Notes: generated by a model not told the origin, from the letters alone. Counted from the first letter of the stretch, positions 49,563 to 58,981 are shown. The stretch: DNA of 64,000 nt from Desulfocucumis sp964643075 (GCA_964643075.1 CAZXQO010000026.1:1-64000), one strand, 5' to 3'. Program-made: numbers and translations.

Positions 49563-50363
49563 ATGATTAAGGTACTGGTAAGCGGAGCCGCTGGCCGAAT
49601 GGGCCGGGAGGCTCTGAAAACAATATGGAATGCGGATGACACTGAATTGGTGGCAGCGGTTGATCCTCCGGCTGCGGGGGAGGATGCGGGTTCATTGATG
49701 GGCATAGGCTCCATCGGGCTGGATGTTAAAGCTAACCTGACTGCCGCCCTGGAAAGCAGCAGACCGGACGTGATGGTGGACTTTACCACGCCCAGGACTG
49801 TTTTTGAAAATACCATTGTCGCCCTGGAAAAGGGTGTTCGGGCCGTGGTGGGAACCACCGGTTTAAGCCCGGCGGAAATACAAAAGATTAAGGACACAGC
49901 ATCAGGGCTAAGGACCGGCTGCATTGTGGCGCCAAACTTTGCCATAGGTGCCCTGCTTATGATACGTTTTGCCGCTGAGGCTTGTAAATACTTTCCCCAC
50001 GTGGAAATAATAGAGCTGCATCATGACCAGAAGCTGGACGCCCCGTCGGGAACTGCGGTTAAGACAGCGGAGGTAATAGCTTCTAATAGGGGAGATTTCA
50101 AGCAGGGTTCACCTCTGGAGGTGGAGAATATTCCTGGGGCCAGGGGAGGGGATTTCAGCGGTGGTATTCGCATACACAGCGTAAGGCTACCAGGTTTCGT
50201 TGCTCACCAGGAAGTAATATTCGGAGGCCAGGGGCAGACCCTAAGCCTCAGGCACGATTCCATTTCCCGGGAATCATTCATGCCCGGAGTCTTGCTGGCC
50301 GTACGCAAGGTTATGGGGTTGAAAGAGGCTGTTTACGGCCTCGAAAATATTATATTCGAATAA
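49563..50363 (+). CDS. dapB: 4-Hydroxy-tetrahydrodipicolinate reductase
   Basis: A 266-residue NAD(P)H-dependent reductase of the diaminopimelate pathway. It has VSGAAGRMGRE at the N-terminus, VVGTTGLS near 97, APNFAIGALLM, and ELHHDQKLDAPSGTA with the catalytic His/Lys. Neither ATG 49563 nor TTG 49557 has a ribosome site nearby; the GGAAGGAGG at 49515-49523 is about 35 bases away and an in-frame stop lies between, so initiation is unusual. dapB beside the dipicolinate genes differs from Bacillus, where it is elsewhere. Confidence 0.92.
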   Translation: MIKVLVSGAAGRMGREALKTIWNADDTELVAAVDPPAAGEDAGSLMGIGSIGLDVKANLTAALESSRPDVMVDFTTPRTVFENTIVALEKGVRAVVGTTGLSPAEIQKIKDTASGLRTGCIVAPNFAIGALLMIRFAAEACKYFPHVEIIELHHDQKLDAPSGTAVKTAEVIASNRGDFKQGSPLEVENIPGARGGDFSGGIRIHSVRLPGFVAHQEVIFGGQGQTLSLRHDSISRESFMPGVLLAVRKVMGLKEAVYGLENIIFE

Positions 50364-50616
50364 ACTGTCGGGTAGCGGAGCCATGGGGACGGTTATAAGG
50401 TGCGGGGACACACCTCCTTCATAGGAATGTCCCCATGTCCCCGAAGCACAGCGAAGGGCGAAGGGAAGACGATGGAACCGTCCCGTGGCGTAGCGGGCAT
50501 AACTCCAGTTTTCATAATTCGTTGCCGAGCGGTATGAACTGTACGCACCTCTCCATATGAAGGTTCATATATTGGTGGTAAATATGAACGAAGGTCAAGA
50601 GGAGGGTTTGCCGGTC
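50364..50616. other. Intergenic region occupied by a dispersed repeat
   Basis: Mostly filled by the repeat at 50385-50484. To the right lie two upstream ATGs (50557, 50584) in frame with spoVFA; they lack the strong ribosome site used by ATG 50617. Confidence 0.5.
50385..50484. repeat. GGGGACACACCT...AGGAATGTCCCC repeat, reverse orientation
   Basis: Core GCGGGGACACACCTCCTT...AGGAATGTCCCC (50402-50434) is the reverse complement of the units at 5 and 37 kb. It is framed by a 9-bp inverted repeat GGGACGGTT (50386-50394) / AACCGTCCC (50476-50484), making a MITE-like unit. Confidence 0.7.
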
Positions 50617-51513
50617 ATGCAGCCAGACCTGAAAGGGTTCAGCGTAGCCGTGATTGGTGGTGACGCCAGGGAGGTCATACTGGCGGAGCGGTTGGCGGTT
50701 CTTGGAGCCACTGTTAGGGTAGTGGCATTACCCGTCAGGGAGCAGGTTAATATCAGGCATTGCCTTGACCCGGCTGATGGGCTGGAGGGAGTTGAGGCCG
50801 TAATTTTGCCTATGCCCGGTATAAACGACAGGGGACAGGTTTATACGGCTTATCTCGAAAGCCCATTGATTCTTGCAGAGCAGCATTTCAAGCTGCTTTC
50901 AGCCGGGACACCGGTTTTTACGGGCATAGCCAAACCGCTGTTGAGAAAAATGGCAGCTGATGCCGGTCTGGTATTAATCGAAATAATGGAACTGGACGAG
51001 GTAGCCATACTTAATTCCATTCCTTCAGCTGAAGGCGCTCTGCAAATTGCCATGGAGAATACTCCCATAACCATTCACGGCAGTAATTCCCTGGTAATTG
51101 GATTCGGCAGGACGGGTATGACGCTGGCCAGAACTCTTAAAGCCCTGGGAGCCAGAACAATGGTGGTGGCCAGGGGTTCAGCCAGCCGGGCCAGAGCCCT
51201 GGAAATGGGCCTGGATGCCGCTGATTTCACCGATTTGCCGGGAGCGGTGCATAGCGCCGACATAGTTTTCAATACGGTCCCAGCTCTGGTGCTAAGCGAA
51301 AAGGTGCTTAACCGGATTCCCCGGGAAGCACTAATTGTCGACATAGCTTCGTCACCGGGCGGTACTGATTTTCCGGCGGCTGAAAAATTAGGAATTAAGG
51401 CAATCCTTGCGCCGGGTTTACCTGGCAAAGTGGCTCCGAAAACCGCTGGAAAGGTACTGGCCCGTGTAGTACCTGGACTGCTGGCTGAGAGGTTAGCCCT
51501 AAAACTCAACTGA
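50617..51513 (+). CDS. spoVFA: Dipicolinate synthase subunit A
   Basis: A 298-residue Rossmann-fold protein converting the dihydrodipicolinate precursor to dipicolinic acid with SpoVFB in the mother cell. Matches Bacillus SpoVFA through FSVAVIGGDAREV, NSIPSAEGALQIAM, GFGRTGMTLARTLKALGA, ASSPGGTDF and LAPGLPGKVAPKTAG. ATG 50617 has GAGGAGGG 10 bases upstream and gives the same N-terminus as Bacillus. Confidence 0.95.
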   Translation: MQPDLKGFSVAVIGGDAREVILAERLAVLGATVRVVALPVREQVNIRHCLDPADGLEGVEAVILPMPGINDRGQVYTAYLESPLILAEQHFKLLSAGTPVFTGIAKPLLRKMAADAGLVLIEIMELDEVAILNSIPSAEGALQIAMENTPITIHGSNSLVIGFGRTGMTLARTLKALGARTMVVARGSASRARALEMGLDAADFTDLPGAVHSADIVFNTVPALVLSEKVLNRIPREALIVDIASSPGGTDFPAAEKLGIKAILAPGLPGKVAPKTAGKVLARVVPGLLAERLALKLN

Positions 51514-51539
51514 CCTTCGGCATTACGGAGGTGCTGTCG

Positions 51540-52127
51540 TTGAGGTTGAAGAATTTGAAAATCGGCTTTGCCTTGACCGGATCCCATTGTACCATTGATG
51601 AAGCGCTTGCACAGGTACAAAGAATAGTTGATGAAGGTGCAGATGTTTTTTCCATTATTAGCCAATCCGTGGATTGTATCGACACCAGATTCGGGATGGC
51701 GGATAAATGGAAAGAGCGTTTACAAAATATTACCGGTAAAGATATAATTAATTCCGTTACAGGAGCCGAGCCCGTTGGTCCCAATAAAATGTTCGACTTG
51801 CTGGTGGTGGCCCCCTGTACAGGAAATACGTTGGCCAAATTGGCCAACGCCATTACAGATACACCGGTATTAATGGCCGTAAAGGCCCATTTGCGCAATC
51901 AGAGGCCGGTGGTACTGGCCATCTCTACCAATGACGGTCTTGGCCTGAACGCAAAAAACATAGGGCTGCTGCTCAACACCAAAAATATATACATGGTGCC
52001 GTTCGGACAAGATAGCCCTTCCGGTAAGCCCAATTCCCTTAAGGCTAATATGGAATTGATACCGGACACTATTTTGACGGCCCTGCAGGGGCAGCAACTC
52101 CAGCCGGTTTTAATAACCTACCAGTAA
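51540..52127 (+). CDS. spoVFB: Dipicolinate synthase subunit B
   Basis: A 195-residue flavoprotein-fold subunit of dipicolinate synthase. GFALTGSHCTIDEAL, INSVTGAEPVGP, VVAPCTGNTLAKLANAITDTPVLMA and NIYMVPFGQDSP match SpoVFB. TTG 51540 lies 8 bases after GGAGGTG. The product makes the calcium-dipicolinate of the spore core. Confidence 0.95.
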   Translation: MRLKNLKIGFALTGSHCTIDEALAQVQRIVDEGADVFSIISQSVDCIDTRFGMADKWKERLQNITGKDIINSVTGAEPVGPNKMFDLLVVAPCTGNTLAKLANAITDTPVLMAVKAHLRNQRPVVLAISTNDGLGLNAKNIGLLLNTKNIYMVPFGQDSPSGKPNSLKANMELIPDTILTALQGQQLQPVLITYQ

Positions 52128-52188
52128 ATAAAGTAAAGCGGGGTACCGGAAGGGATAGTAATTATTTTAATCTGGGAGGGATTGCATT

Positions 52189-53265
52189 TTGTCGCAAGGT
52201 ATGAGAAAGGAAGGTATCTCTTTGGCTAACGGGGGTCAAACGGGGATGCCTTCCGTCAATGTTGTAATAGTCGGGGCTTCCGGTGCTGTTGGCCATGAGT
52301 TGATTAAAGTACTTGATGAGAGGAACTTTCCGGTGGGAGAGCTAAAGCTGTGCGCCACATCGCGCTCTGCCGGAAAGGTTATGAATTACAGGGATAAATC
52401 TATAACCGTGGAGGAAACAACCCCTGATTCTTTTACAGGAATGGATGTTGCCCTTTTCGCCGGTGGTGCGGCCAGCAAGGAATTCGGGACGGCTGCAGTG
52501 GAGCGCGGCTGCGTGGTGATTGACAACAGCAGTAATTTCCGTCTGGACCCGGAGGTGCCCCTGGTGGTGCCGGAGGTGAACCCGGAAGACGTAAAATGGC
52601 ACAAAGGAATTATCGCCAACCCCAACTGTTCTACCATTATCATGGTGGTGGCGCTGAAACCTATATATGATGCCGCTGGCATAAAAAGGGTGGTTGTGTC
52701 CACCTACCAGGCCGTATCCGGGGCCGGGACGGAAGGTATTGAGGAACTATCGGGGCAGACCGGGGCCATTATCAACGGAGGGGAGTATCCCCCTTCCAAG
52801 TTCCCATATCAGATTGCTTTTAATCTTATTCCTCATATAGATGTATTCCAGGATATGGATTATACTAAAGAGGAATGGAAGATGGTGAAGGAAACCCACA
52901 AAATAATGCACGACAGCAGCATTGGCATTACTGCTACCACCGTGCGGGTGCCGATTTTCCGCAGCCACTCCGAATCGATCAATATAGAGACGAATAAGAA
53001 ATTGTCCGCCGGGCAGGCCAAAAGGATTCTGGCGGAGGCTCCGGGCATCGTGGTGGCTGACGATCCTGAGGCCAAGAAATATCCTATGCCACTGTTCTGT
53101 TCCGACCAGGATGAAGTATTTGTGGGGCGGATTCGTGAGGATAACTCCATCACCAGTGGGTTAAATATATGGGTGGTGGGGGACCAAATCCGCAAGGGGG
53201 CTGCCACCAACGCGGTTCAGATTGCCGAATTGCTGGTCCGGTACGGATGCCTGCGGGTTAGATAA
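52189..53265 (+). CDS. asd: Aspartate-semialdehyde dehydrogenase
   Basis: A 358-residue enzyme reducing aspartyl phosphate. It has NVVIVGASGAVGHELIKVL near 24-42, the catalytic Cys in ANPNCSTI near 145, and the late SSIGITATTVRVPIFRSHSE with the active-site His. TTG 52189 has GGGAGG 9 bases upstream; the N-terminal 20 residues are longer than usual. In Bacillus asd lies at the same place after spoVFB. Confidence 0.95.
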   Translation: MSQGMRKEGISLANGGQTGMPSVNVVIVGASGAVGHELIKVLDERNFPVGELKLCATSRSAGKVMNYRDKSITVEETTPDSFTGMDVALFAGGAASKEFGTAAVERGCVVIDNSSNFRLDPEVPLVVPEVNPEDVKWHKGIIANPNCSTIIMVVALKPIYDAAGIKRVVVSTYQAVSGAGTEGIEELSGQTGAIINGGEYPPSKFPYQIAFNLIPHIDVFQDMDYTKEEWKMVKETHKIMHDSSIGITATTVRVPIFRSHSESINIETNKKLSAGQAKRILAEAPGIVVADDPEAKKYPMPLFCSDQDEVFVGRIREDNSITSGLNIWVVGDQIRKGAATNAVQIAELLVRYGCLRVR

Positions 53266-53282
53266 TTGCGGGTGAGATAATA

Positions 53283-54512
53283 ATGAAATTTTTGATTCAA
53301 AAGTTCGGTGGTACCTCACTGGTAACCCAGGAGTTGCGGGAGCAGGTGGCGGCCAAGGCCATTGCTGCCAGGGAGGAGGGGTACACTCCGGTTCTGGTGG
53401 TCTCAGCCATCGGCAGAAAAAATGATCCCTTTGCCACTGATACTTTAATTAATTATGTTAGACAGGTGCACCGTGAAATCGAATCCCGGGAAATGGACAT
53501 GCTAATGGCCTGCGGAGAAATAATTTCCGGTGTAGTTATGGCCGGTACATTTCAGAAACTTGGGTACAGTTCGATTTTTCTCAACGGGGCACAGGCCGGT
53601 ATAATTACCGATAATAATTTTAATGATGCCAGGATATTAAAGGTACAGCCCGAAAATATAATGAAAAATGCCCGGGAAGGCAAGATTGTTGTGGTGGCGG
53701 GCTTCCAGGGGCGAACCGGGGACGGGGATATAACCACCCTGGGACGAGGCGGCAGCGACACTACGGCGGCGGCTCTGGGCGTAGCCCTGGGTGCGGAGTT
53801 TGTGGATATATATACTGACGTTGAAGGTATCATGACTGCTGATCCAAGGATAGTCGAAAATGCCCGTTTAAGGGAAATAGTAACCTATGATGAAATCTGC
53901 CAACTGGCCCATGAGGGGGCCAAGGTGGTGCATCCCAGAGCCGTGGAAATAGTAATGCAGAAAAATATACCCATGAGGGTAAAATGTACTTTCAGTAATG
54001 CGCCGGGAACGCTGGTTACCAGCACCGGTGAAGTATACAGGGGGACGATAGATATTACCCGTGACCGCACTATAACGGGCATAACCCAGATACCAAACCT
54101 TACCCAATTCCGGATACCACTGGATAACGGCTCCGGGGGGCTGGTGGTCCAGCGCCGGTTGTTCAAGGCCCTGGCTCTGGCCGGTATCAGCCTCGACTTT
54201 ATCAATGTTTATCCGGAAATGGTTGTGTTCACCGTAAAAGATGATATGACCTCAAAGGTACTACAGGTCATGGAAACCACTGGCATGAACAACGTTGAAT
54301 ACACAGCCGGGTGTGCCAAGGTGGCTGTGGTGGGGGCCGGTATGACAGGCCTGCCGGGGATTATGGCGGCCATTGTGGAGGCTTTGACCAGGGATGATAT
54401 TCAGATATTGCAGTCCAATGACTCCTATACCACCATCTGGCTGCTGGTGAAGAAGGAGGATATGGAGAAGGCAGTGCGGGCGCTGCACCGTCAGTTTGCC
54501 ATGGCGGACTAA
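53283..54512 (+). CDS. dapG: Aspartokinase (DapG type)
   Basis: A 409-residue aspartate kinase that opens the lysine/DAP/threonine pathway. The kinase domain starts IQKFGGTSL and has TTLGRGGSDTTAAALG near 159-174 and the TDVEG/ADPR loop. Two ACT domains (about 265-405) give feedback control, by diaminopimelate in Bacillus DapG. The position between asd and dapA agrees with dapG. A weak GGTGAGA site precedes ATG 53283. Confidence 0.92.
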   Translation: MKFLIQKFGGTSLVTQELREQVAAKAIAAREEGYTPVLVVSAIGRKNDPFATDTLINYVRQVHREIESREMDMLMACGEIISGVVMAGTFQKLGYSSIFLNGAQAGIITDNNFNDARILKVQPENIMKNAREGKIVVVAGFQGRTGDGDITTLGRGGSDTTAAALGVALGAEFVDIYTDVEGIMTADPRIVENARLREIVTYDEICQLAHEGAKVVHPRAVEIVMQKNIPMRVKCTFSNAPGTLVTSTGEVYRGTIDITRDRTITGITQIPNLTQFRIPLDNGSGGLVVQRRLFKALALAGISLDFINVYPEMVVFTVKDDMTSKVLQVMETTGMNNVEYTAGCAKVAVVGAGMTGLPGIMAAIVEALTRDDIQILQSNDSYTTIWLLVKKEDMEKAVRALHRQFAMAD

Positions 54513-54569
54513 TAGGTGAGCTCGAAAGGGGTTATTCCCTGCCGAACCCTTAGAGCGAACATCAAGGTA

Positions 54570-54743
54570 TGGGAACACACCTCCAAAAAAAAGGAAAGGG
54601 GACACACCTCTCTTTAGGGTATGGTCATAGGGTCAGAGGAATGTCCCCGATTGGAATGGCTATGGGGTCGGAGGAATGTCAACAGAGGTCAGGGGACACA
54701 CCTCTGTTTGGAGTCTGGATTTAGTGTCAGAGGAATGTCCCCA
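54570..54743. repeat. Cluster of GGGGACACACCT...AGGAATGTCCCC units
   Basis: GGGGACACACCTCTCTTT...GAGGAATGTCCCC (54598-54648), a degenerate piece TCGGAGGAATGTCAAC (54668-54683), then GGGGACACACCTCTGTTTG...GAGGAATGTCCCC (54692-54742). Orientation opposite to the copies at 5 and 37 kb. Confidence 0.75.
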
Positions 54744-54757
54744 ACTAAACGAGTTAT

Positions 54758-54814
54758 ACAGCCTGTTGATCCCCGACCTTCGAGGACGGGGTCTTACAGG
54801 CTGTTAGCGAGATA
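54758..54814. repeat. 57-bp hairpin repeat, copy 2 (inverted)
   Basis: Reverse complement of 5988-6044 with three T/C differences. Stems AGCCTG/CAGGCT, CCCCG/CGGGG and CCT/AGG around CGA. Confidence 0.8.
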
Positions 54815-54868
54815 ATGACCGGGTTGCCATAGACCGGGTATTACCATCTGATAAGGAAGGTGAAAGTC

Positions 54869-55753
54869 TTGATCAAAGATTTCGGGCGGGTGCTCACCGC
54901 CATGATTACTCCCTTTACCAGAGATTTGACCGTTGATTACGGTGTGGCCGGAAAACTGGCCCGTCACCTGGTGCATTCCGGATCCGAAGGCCTGGTGGTG
55001 TGCGGCACCACTGGCGAATCTCCGACGCTATCCAGGGATGAAAAGCTGGAACTTTTCAGAGTGGTGGTGGAAGAGGTCGGTGGTGAGGCTACAGTTATTG
55101 CCGGCACCGGAGGCAACAATACCGCCGCCAGCATAGAATTGACCCAGGCTGCAGAGAAGGTCGGGGTTGACGGGGTGATGCTGGTCTGCCCGTATTATAA
55201 TAAGCCTTCCCAGGAAGGACTTTTTCAGCATTTTAAAGCAATTGCCAAAAGCACGCATTTACCGGTGATGCTATACAATATCCCGGGCCGCACCGGGGTT
55301 AATCTACTGCCCGCCACAGTGGCCAGGCTGGCTGAAATAAGCAATATTGTGGCCATCAAGGAGGCAGCGGGCAGTCTTGACCAGGTTAGTGAATTGCGCC
55401 TGGCCCTGCCCGATGAATTTTCCATATACAGCGGTGACGATTCCATGACCCTGCCCATGATGGCCCTGGGCGCCAAGGGTGTGGTCAGCGTGGTGGCCCA
55501 TGTGGTGGGTCCCCAGATGAAACAAATGGTTGACGCCTTTACCTCGGGCAATACCACCCTGGCGACACAGTTGCACCTGCAATTGTTTCCGGTAATTAAG
55601 GGGATGTTTATAAACACCAATCCCGTGCCGGTAAAGGCTGCCATGAACCTGCTGGGCTGGCAGGCGGGTGCTCCCCGCTTACCCCTGGCGGAAGCCACAG
55701 CGGAAGAAAAAGAATTTATAAAAGGGTTACTGGCTGAAAAAAATCTGCTCTAG
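54869..55753 (+). CDS. dapA: 4-Hydroxy-tetrahydrodipicolinate synthase
   Basis: A 294-residue TIM-barrel aldolase condensing pyruvate with aspartate semialdehyde. It has GTTGESPTLSRDEKLELF near 46-63, the catalytic Tyr in YNIPGRTGVN near 134, and the Schiff-base Lys in AIKEAAGS near 162. TTG 54869 lies six bases after GGAAGGTG; GTG 54860 overlaps that site. Its product feeds DapB and the dipicolinate genes upstream. Confidence 0.95.
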   Translation: MIKDFGRVLTAMITPFTRDLTVDYGVAGKLARHLVHSGSEGLVVCGTTGESPTLSRDEKLELFRVVVEEVGGEATVIAGTGGNNTAASIELTQAAEKVGVDGVMLVCPYYNKPSQEGLFQHFKAIAKSTHLPVMLYNIPGRTGVNLLPATVARLAEISNIVAIKEAAGSLDQVSELRLALPDEFSIYSGDDSMTLPMMALGAKGVVSVVAHVVGPQMKQMVDAFTSGNTTLATQLHLQLFPVIKGMFINTNPVPVKAAMNLLGWQAGAPRLPLAEATAEEKEFIKGLLAEKNLL

Positions 55754-55768
55754 CAAGCCAGGAAAAGA

Positions 55769-55790
55769 AGAGACCCTTTGAGGTCTCTCT
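55769..55790 (+). terminator. Probable terminator of dapA
   Basis: AGAGACC pairs with GGTCTCT (55769-55788) followed by CTTCGGTT, a weak T-run. Confidence 0.4.
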
Positions 55791-56057
55791 TCGGTTAGAT
55801 GGTTTTTAAGGGTTGAGTTTTACAGTGGTCTAATCAGGCTGCTTTCCGCTTTTTTAAGAATTAATTTGCGGTGCGTGCTACGTCGCAAGTTGTTGAAGAC
55901 GCTAAAATTTATTATAATATTTTAGCGAAGGTTTTGATCGGATTTTTATGCTTGGTGCAGTCAATAACCGCCTATATTTCCCACCTTCTCCTGGTTTTCT
56001 CACCGAGACGTATTATTTTTACCACTATTATAATTTATAGTCGCAGGAGGTGCGGAT
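55791..56057. other. Leader region of the ribonuclease J gene
   Basis: Contains a promoter candidate at 55890-55918 and, overlapping it, the 9-bp inverted repeat CGCTAAAAT/ATTTTAGCG (55900-55927). About 130 bases of leader follow. No gene recognised. Confidence 0.45.
55890..55918 (+). promoter_or_regulatory. Candidate sigma-A promoter for rnjB
   Basis: TTGTTG (55890-55895), 17-base spacer, TATAAT (55913-55918). The -10 is perfect. Confidence 0.5.
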
Positions 56058-57722
56058 TTGGCAAAAGAACCGAAGTTAGCCCTCATACCCTTGGGGGGAT
56101 TGGGGGAAATAGGCAAAAACATGATGGCGGTGAGATTTGGGGAAAATATTCTGGTTATTGATTGCGGCCTGATGTTTCCGGAAGAAGAGATGCTGGGTAT
56201 AGACGTGGTAATACCTGATATTACCTTTCTACTGGAAAACAGGGAGCAGGTACGGGGCATTGTGCTTACCCACGGCCATGAAGATCATATAGGCGCCCTC
56301 CCCTACGTGCTAAAACAGTTAAATGTTCCGGTATACGGAACAAGGCTCACCCTTGGCTTGCTGCTTGGCAAACTAAAAGAACGGGGTATGGAGCGGGAAA
56401 TTGAACTAAATACCGTAAAGCCCAGGGATATGGTGCAGGTAGGCCCGTTTAAGGTGGAATTTATCAGGGTTTCTCACAGCGTTCCTGATGCCGTGTCCAT
56501 TGCTATACATACCCCGGTGGGGACGATAGTGCATACCGGGGATTTCAAGTTAGATCTCACACCGGTGGACGGCGAGGTTACGGATTTTCACCGTTTCACC
56601 CAACTGGGGGAGAAGGGTGTGCTGGTTCTTATGTCGGACAGCACTAATGTGGAACGTCCCGGTTTTACTTTGTCCGAGCGAGTTGTTGGACAAACCTTCG
56701 ACGAGACTTTCCGGGAGGCCAGGGAACGTATAATAGTTGCTACCTTTGCCTCCAATGTGCACCGACTTCAGCAAGCTATCACCACGGCCCACAAATATGA
56801 CCGCAAAGTGGCGGTGGTGGGGAGAAGCATGGTAAACGTTGTCGGCGTGGCATGCGAACTTGGTTATCTCAATATTCCCCCGGGAACCCTGGTTGAGCCG
56901 GAAGAGGCAGCCCGCCTGCCCAAAAACAGGCTGGTTTACCTTACCACCGGGAGTCAGGGGGAGCCAATGTCGGCCCTGACCAGGATGGCCATGTCCGATC
57001 ACCGCCAAGTGGATATTGTCCCTGGAGATACCATCATAATTTCTGCCACCCCCATACCGGGGAACGAAAAGCTGGTGGCCCGGATTATTGATCAGCTTTT
57101 CAAACAGGGAGCCCATGTCATTTATGAGGCAGTCTCCGGCATTCATGTAAGCGGACACCCCAGTCAGGAAGAATTAAAACTAATGATTAACCTTACCAAG
57201 CCCCGCTTTTTTGTGCCGGTACACGGTGAATACCGTATGTTGGTTAAACACGCCCAGTTGGCTAAGGATATGGGAATTCCTTCGAATCATGTTTTTGTGG
57301 CCGAAAACGGTCATATACTGGAATTCAACCGGCGGTCCGGACGTATGGCCGGAAGGGTGACCGCCGGCAGAGTTCTGGTGGACGGGCTTGGTGTGGGTGA
57401 TGTGGGAAATATAGTGCTGCGGGACAGGAAACAACTCTCCCAGGACGGTATATTAATCGTGGTGGTCACCATAAATAGGGAGGCAGGCTTAATTATGGCA
57501 GGCCCCGATATTGTTTCCAGGGGGTTTGTCTATGTCAGGGAATCGGAAATATTGTTGGAAGAAGCCAGGGAAAAGGTTAGAAACGCCCTGGAAAGGTGTC
57601 ATGAGCGGGGTATTACCGAATGGTCAGCCATGAAGTCCCAGGTAAGAGACGCCCTGGGGAAATTTTTATACGAAAAAACCAGGAGAAGGCCGATGATATT
57701 GCCAATCATCATGGAAATTTAA
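56058..57722 (+). CDS. rnjB: Ribonuclease J
   Basis: A 554-residue metallo-beta-lactamase/beta-CASP ribonuclease with 5' exo- and endonuclease activity in mRNA decay. The zinc motif HGHEDHIGALPYV lies near 73-85; SHSVPD, HTGDFKLD, a beta-CASP domain with SDSTNVERPG and TGSQGEPMSAL, and VHGEYRML follow. TTG 56058 is preceded by AGGAGGTG. Its place after dapA and before tepA corresponds to Bacillus rnjB (ymfA); it could also be the organism's only RNase J. Confidence 0.93.
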   Translation: MAKEPKLALIPLGGLGEIGKNMMAVRFGENILVIDCGLMFPEEEMLGIDVVIPDITFLLENREQVRGIVLTHGHEDHIGALPYVLKQLNVPVYGTRLTLGLLLGKLKERGMEREIELNTVKPRDMVQVGPFKVEFIRVSHSVPDAVSIAIHTPVGTIVHTGDFKLDLTPVDGEVTDFHRFTQLGEKGVLVLMSDSTNVERPGFTLSERVVGQTFDETFREARERIIVATFASNVHRLQQAITTAHKYDRKVAVVGRSMVNVVGVACELGYLNIPPGTLVEPEEAARLPKNRLVYLTTGSQGEPMSALTRMAMSDHRQVDIVPGDTIIISATPIPGNEKLVARIIDQLFKQGAHVIYEAVSGIHVSGHPSQEELKLMINLTKPRFFVPVHGEYRMLVKHAQLAKDMGIPSNHVFVAENGHILEFNRRSGRMAGRVTAGRVLVDGLGVGDVGNIVLRDRKQLSQDGILIVVVTINREAGLIMAGPDIVSRGFVYVRESEILLEEAREKVRNALERCHERGITEWSAMKSQVRDALGKFLYEKTRRRPMILPIIMEI

Positions 57723-57737
57723 TGTAGGTTACATGAT

Positions 57738-57771
57738 ATACACGGGCTAATAAAAGCCCGTGTATTTTTTT
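57738..57771 (+). terminator. Terminator of rnjB
   Basis: CACGGGC (57741-57747) pairs with GCCCGTG (57756-57762), then TATTTTTTTG. Confidence 0.9.
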
Positions 57772-57893
57772 GCTTTTTAAGCATACTAAGGTAAACTGCT
57801 GCGATGCACGATAGCACCGATCACTACGTGCCCCACAACGATAGCCGCCGACAAAATTAAATGTATTATTTCAGGATGGGAGATTGCTGAATT

Positions 57894-58739
57894 ATGTCTG
57901 ACAGAACAAATAATGAAAAGCAAAAATTTCATGACCAGTCACCGGAGATCGAACCGGATCCCGCTACCATACCGGAGCACGACCCGGAATGCCCCGTAGA
58001 TCCCGATAATCCCAACGACGAAGGATGCCCCAGGGCCCCCCGCCGGGTGCAGGGGCGGTCCAAGGGAGGTAGTTTGGAAGCCATCAAGGAACTGGGCACC
58101 AGTCCGCTGCCGGAAATAAAAAGCAATATACACTGTTTGAGTATAGTTGGGCAAATTGAAGGACATCTGGTGCTGCCACCTCAGAATAAAACCACCAAAT
58201 ACGAACATGTCATCCCTCAACTGGTGGCCCTGGAACAGGCCAATGAGATAGAGGGCGTGCTGATTATATTAAACACTGTAGGCGGGGATGTTGAGGCCGG
58301 CCTTGCCATAGCCGAGATGATTGCCAGCATGTCCAAGCCGACGGTTTCCATTGTGCTGGGGGGAGGGCATAGTATCGGCGTACCCGTAGCCTGTGCTGCG
58401 GGATTCAGCTTTATTGCCGAAACGGCCAGTATGACTATTCATCCCATTCGTTTAAACGGTCTGGTCATAGGCGTTCCGCAGACATACGAATATCTTGATA
58501 AAATGCAGGACCGGGTGGTGCGCTTTGTAACCCGTCACTCAAAGGTTACGGAAGAAACTTTCCGGGAACTTATGTTTAGAACGGGTGAACTGGCCCGGGA
58601 TATTGGAACGGTTTTAATTGGCAAAGAGGCTGTGGAGAAGGGCTTGATCGACGAGGTAGGCGCACTGGGCCAGGCGGTCGCCAAACTAAAACATATGATC
58701 GAGGAATGGAAGAAAGGGAAAGAGGTGCCCCTGCAATGA
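57894..58739 (+). CDS. tepA: ClpP-fold serine protease TepA
   Basis: A 281-residue ClpP/SppA-like protein. The N-terminal 65 residues are hydrophilic and Pro/Asp-rich; the ClpP fold follows with LNTVGGDVEAGLAIAEMI, the nucleophile Ser in GGGHSIGVPVA near 160, and the active His in TIHPIRLNG near 182. Bacillus TepA was linked to protein translocation and later to degradation of spore SASP proteins on germination. It sits after rnjB as in Bacillus and overlaps ylzJ. Confidence 0.9.
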   Translation: MSDRTNNEKQKFHDQSPEIEPDPATIPEHDPECPVDPDNPNDEGCPRAPRRVQGRSKGGSLEAIKELGTSPLPEIKSNIHCLSIVGQIEGHLVLPPQNKTTKYEHVIPQLVALEQANEIEGVLIILNTVGGDVEAGLAIAEMIASMSKPTVSIVLGGGHSIGVPVACAAGFSFIAETASMTIHPIRLNGLVIGVPQTYEYLDKMQDRVVRFVTRHSKVTEETFRELMFRTGELARDIGTVLIGKEAVEKGLIDEVGALGQAVAKLKHMIEEWKKGKEVPLQ

Positions 58740-58981
58740 TTCTTTATACACCCATGCAACTGGAGCTGGTGGTGGAAGGTATGGAAAAAATGTGCGCACA
58801 GGCTACCCGGGAATTGTATGTAGGGGATGTGCATGTGCTGGTGGAAGATAGCGGCCCGGGGGCATTTAGGGTGGTGAAGCTTTTGTCCACAGATCCTGAG
58901 CATTATCTTATCCCTGGTTTTAGCCCCGGGCAAATAATAAACGTAAATCAAATAAACTGCAGGGAATTCGCTTCTGTGTGA
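58736..58981 (+). CDS. ylzJ: YlzJ-like protein
   Basis: An 81-residue protein starting MILYTPMQLELVVEG, typical of YlzJ, whose ATG overlaps the tepA stop. In Bacillus ylzJ lies between tepA and spoIIIE. Function unknown. The expected spoIIIE/ftsK gene does not follow here; a terminator and a prkA gene do, so synteny breaks at this point. Confidence 0.8.
   Translation: MILYTPMQLELVVEGMEKMCAQATRELYVGDVHVLVEDSGPGAFRVVKLLSTDPEHYLIPGFSPGQIINVNQINCREFASV

Larger units (their letters stand above)
54513..54868. other. Repeat-rich intergenic region between dapG and dapA
   Basis: Holds three partial or complete units of the GGGGACACACCT...AGGAATGTCCCC family (54570-54743) and the inverted copy of the 57-bp hairpin (54758-54814). 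No gene seen. The repeats separate two genes that are adjacent in Bacillus. Confidence 0.6.

Noticed and set aside
54570..54743. A short CRISPR array
   Set aside because: The units are few, uneven in spacing and diverged, contain both ends of a longer dispersed repeat, and no cas gene is present.
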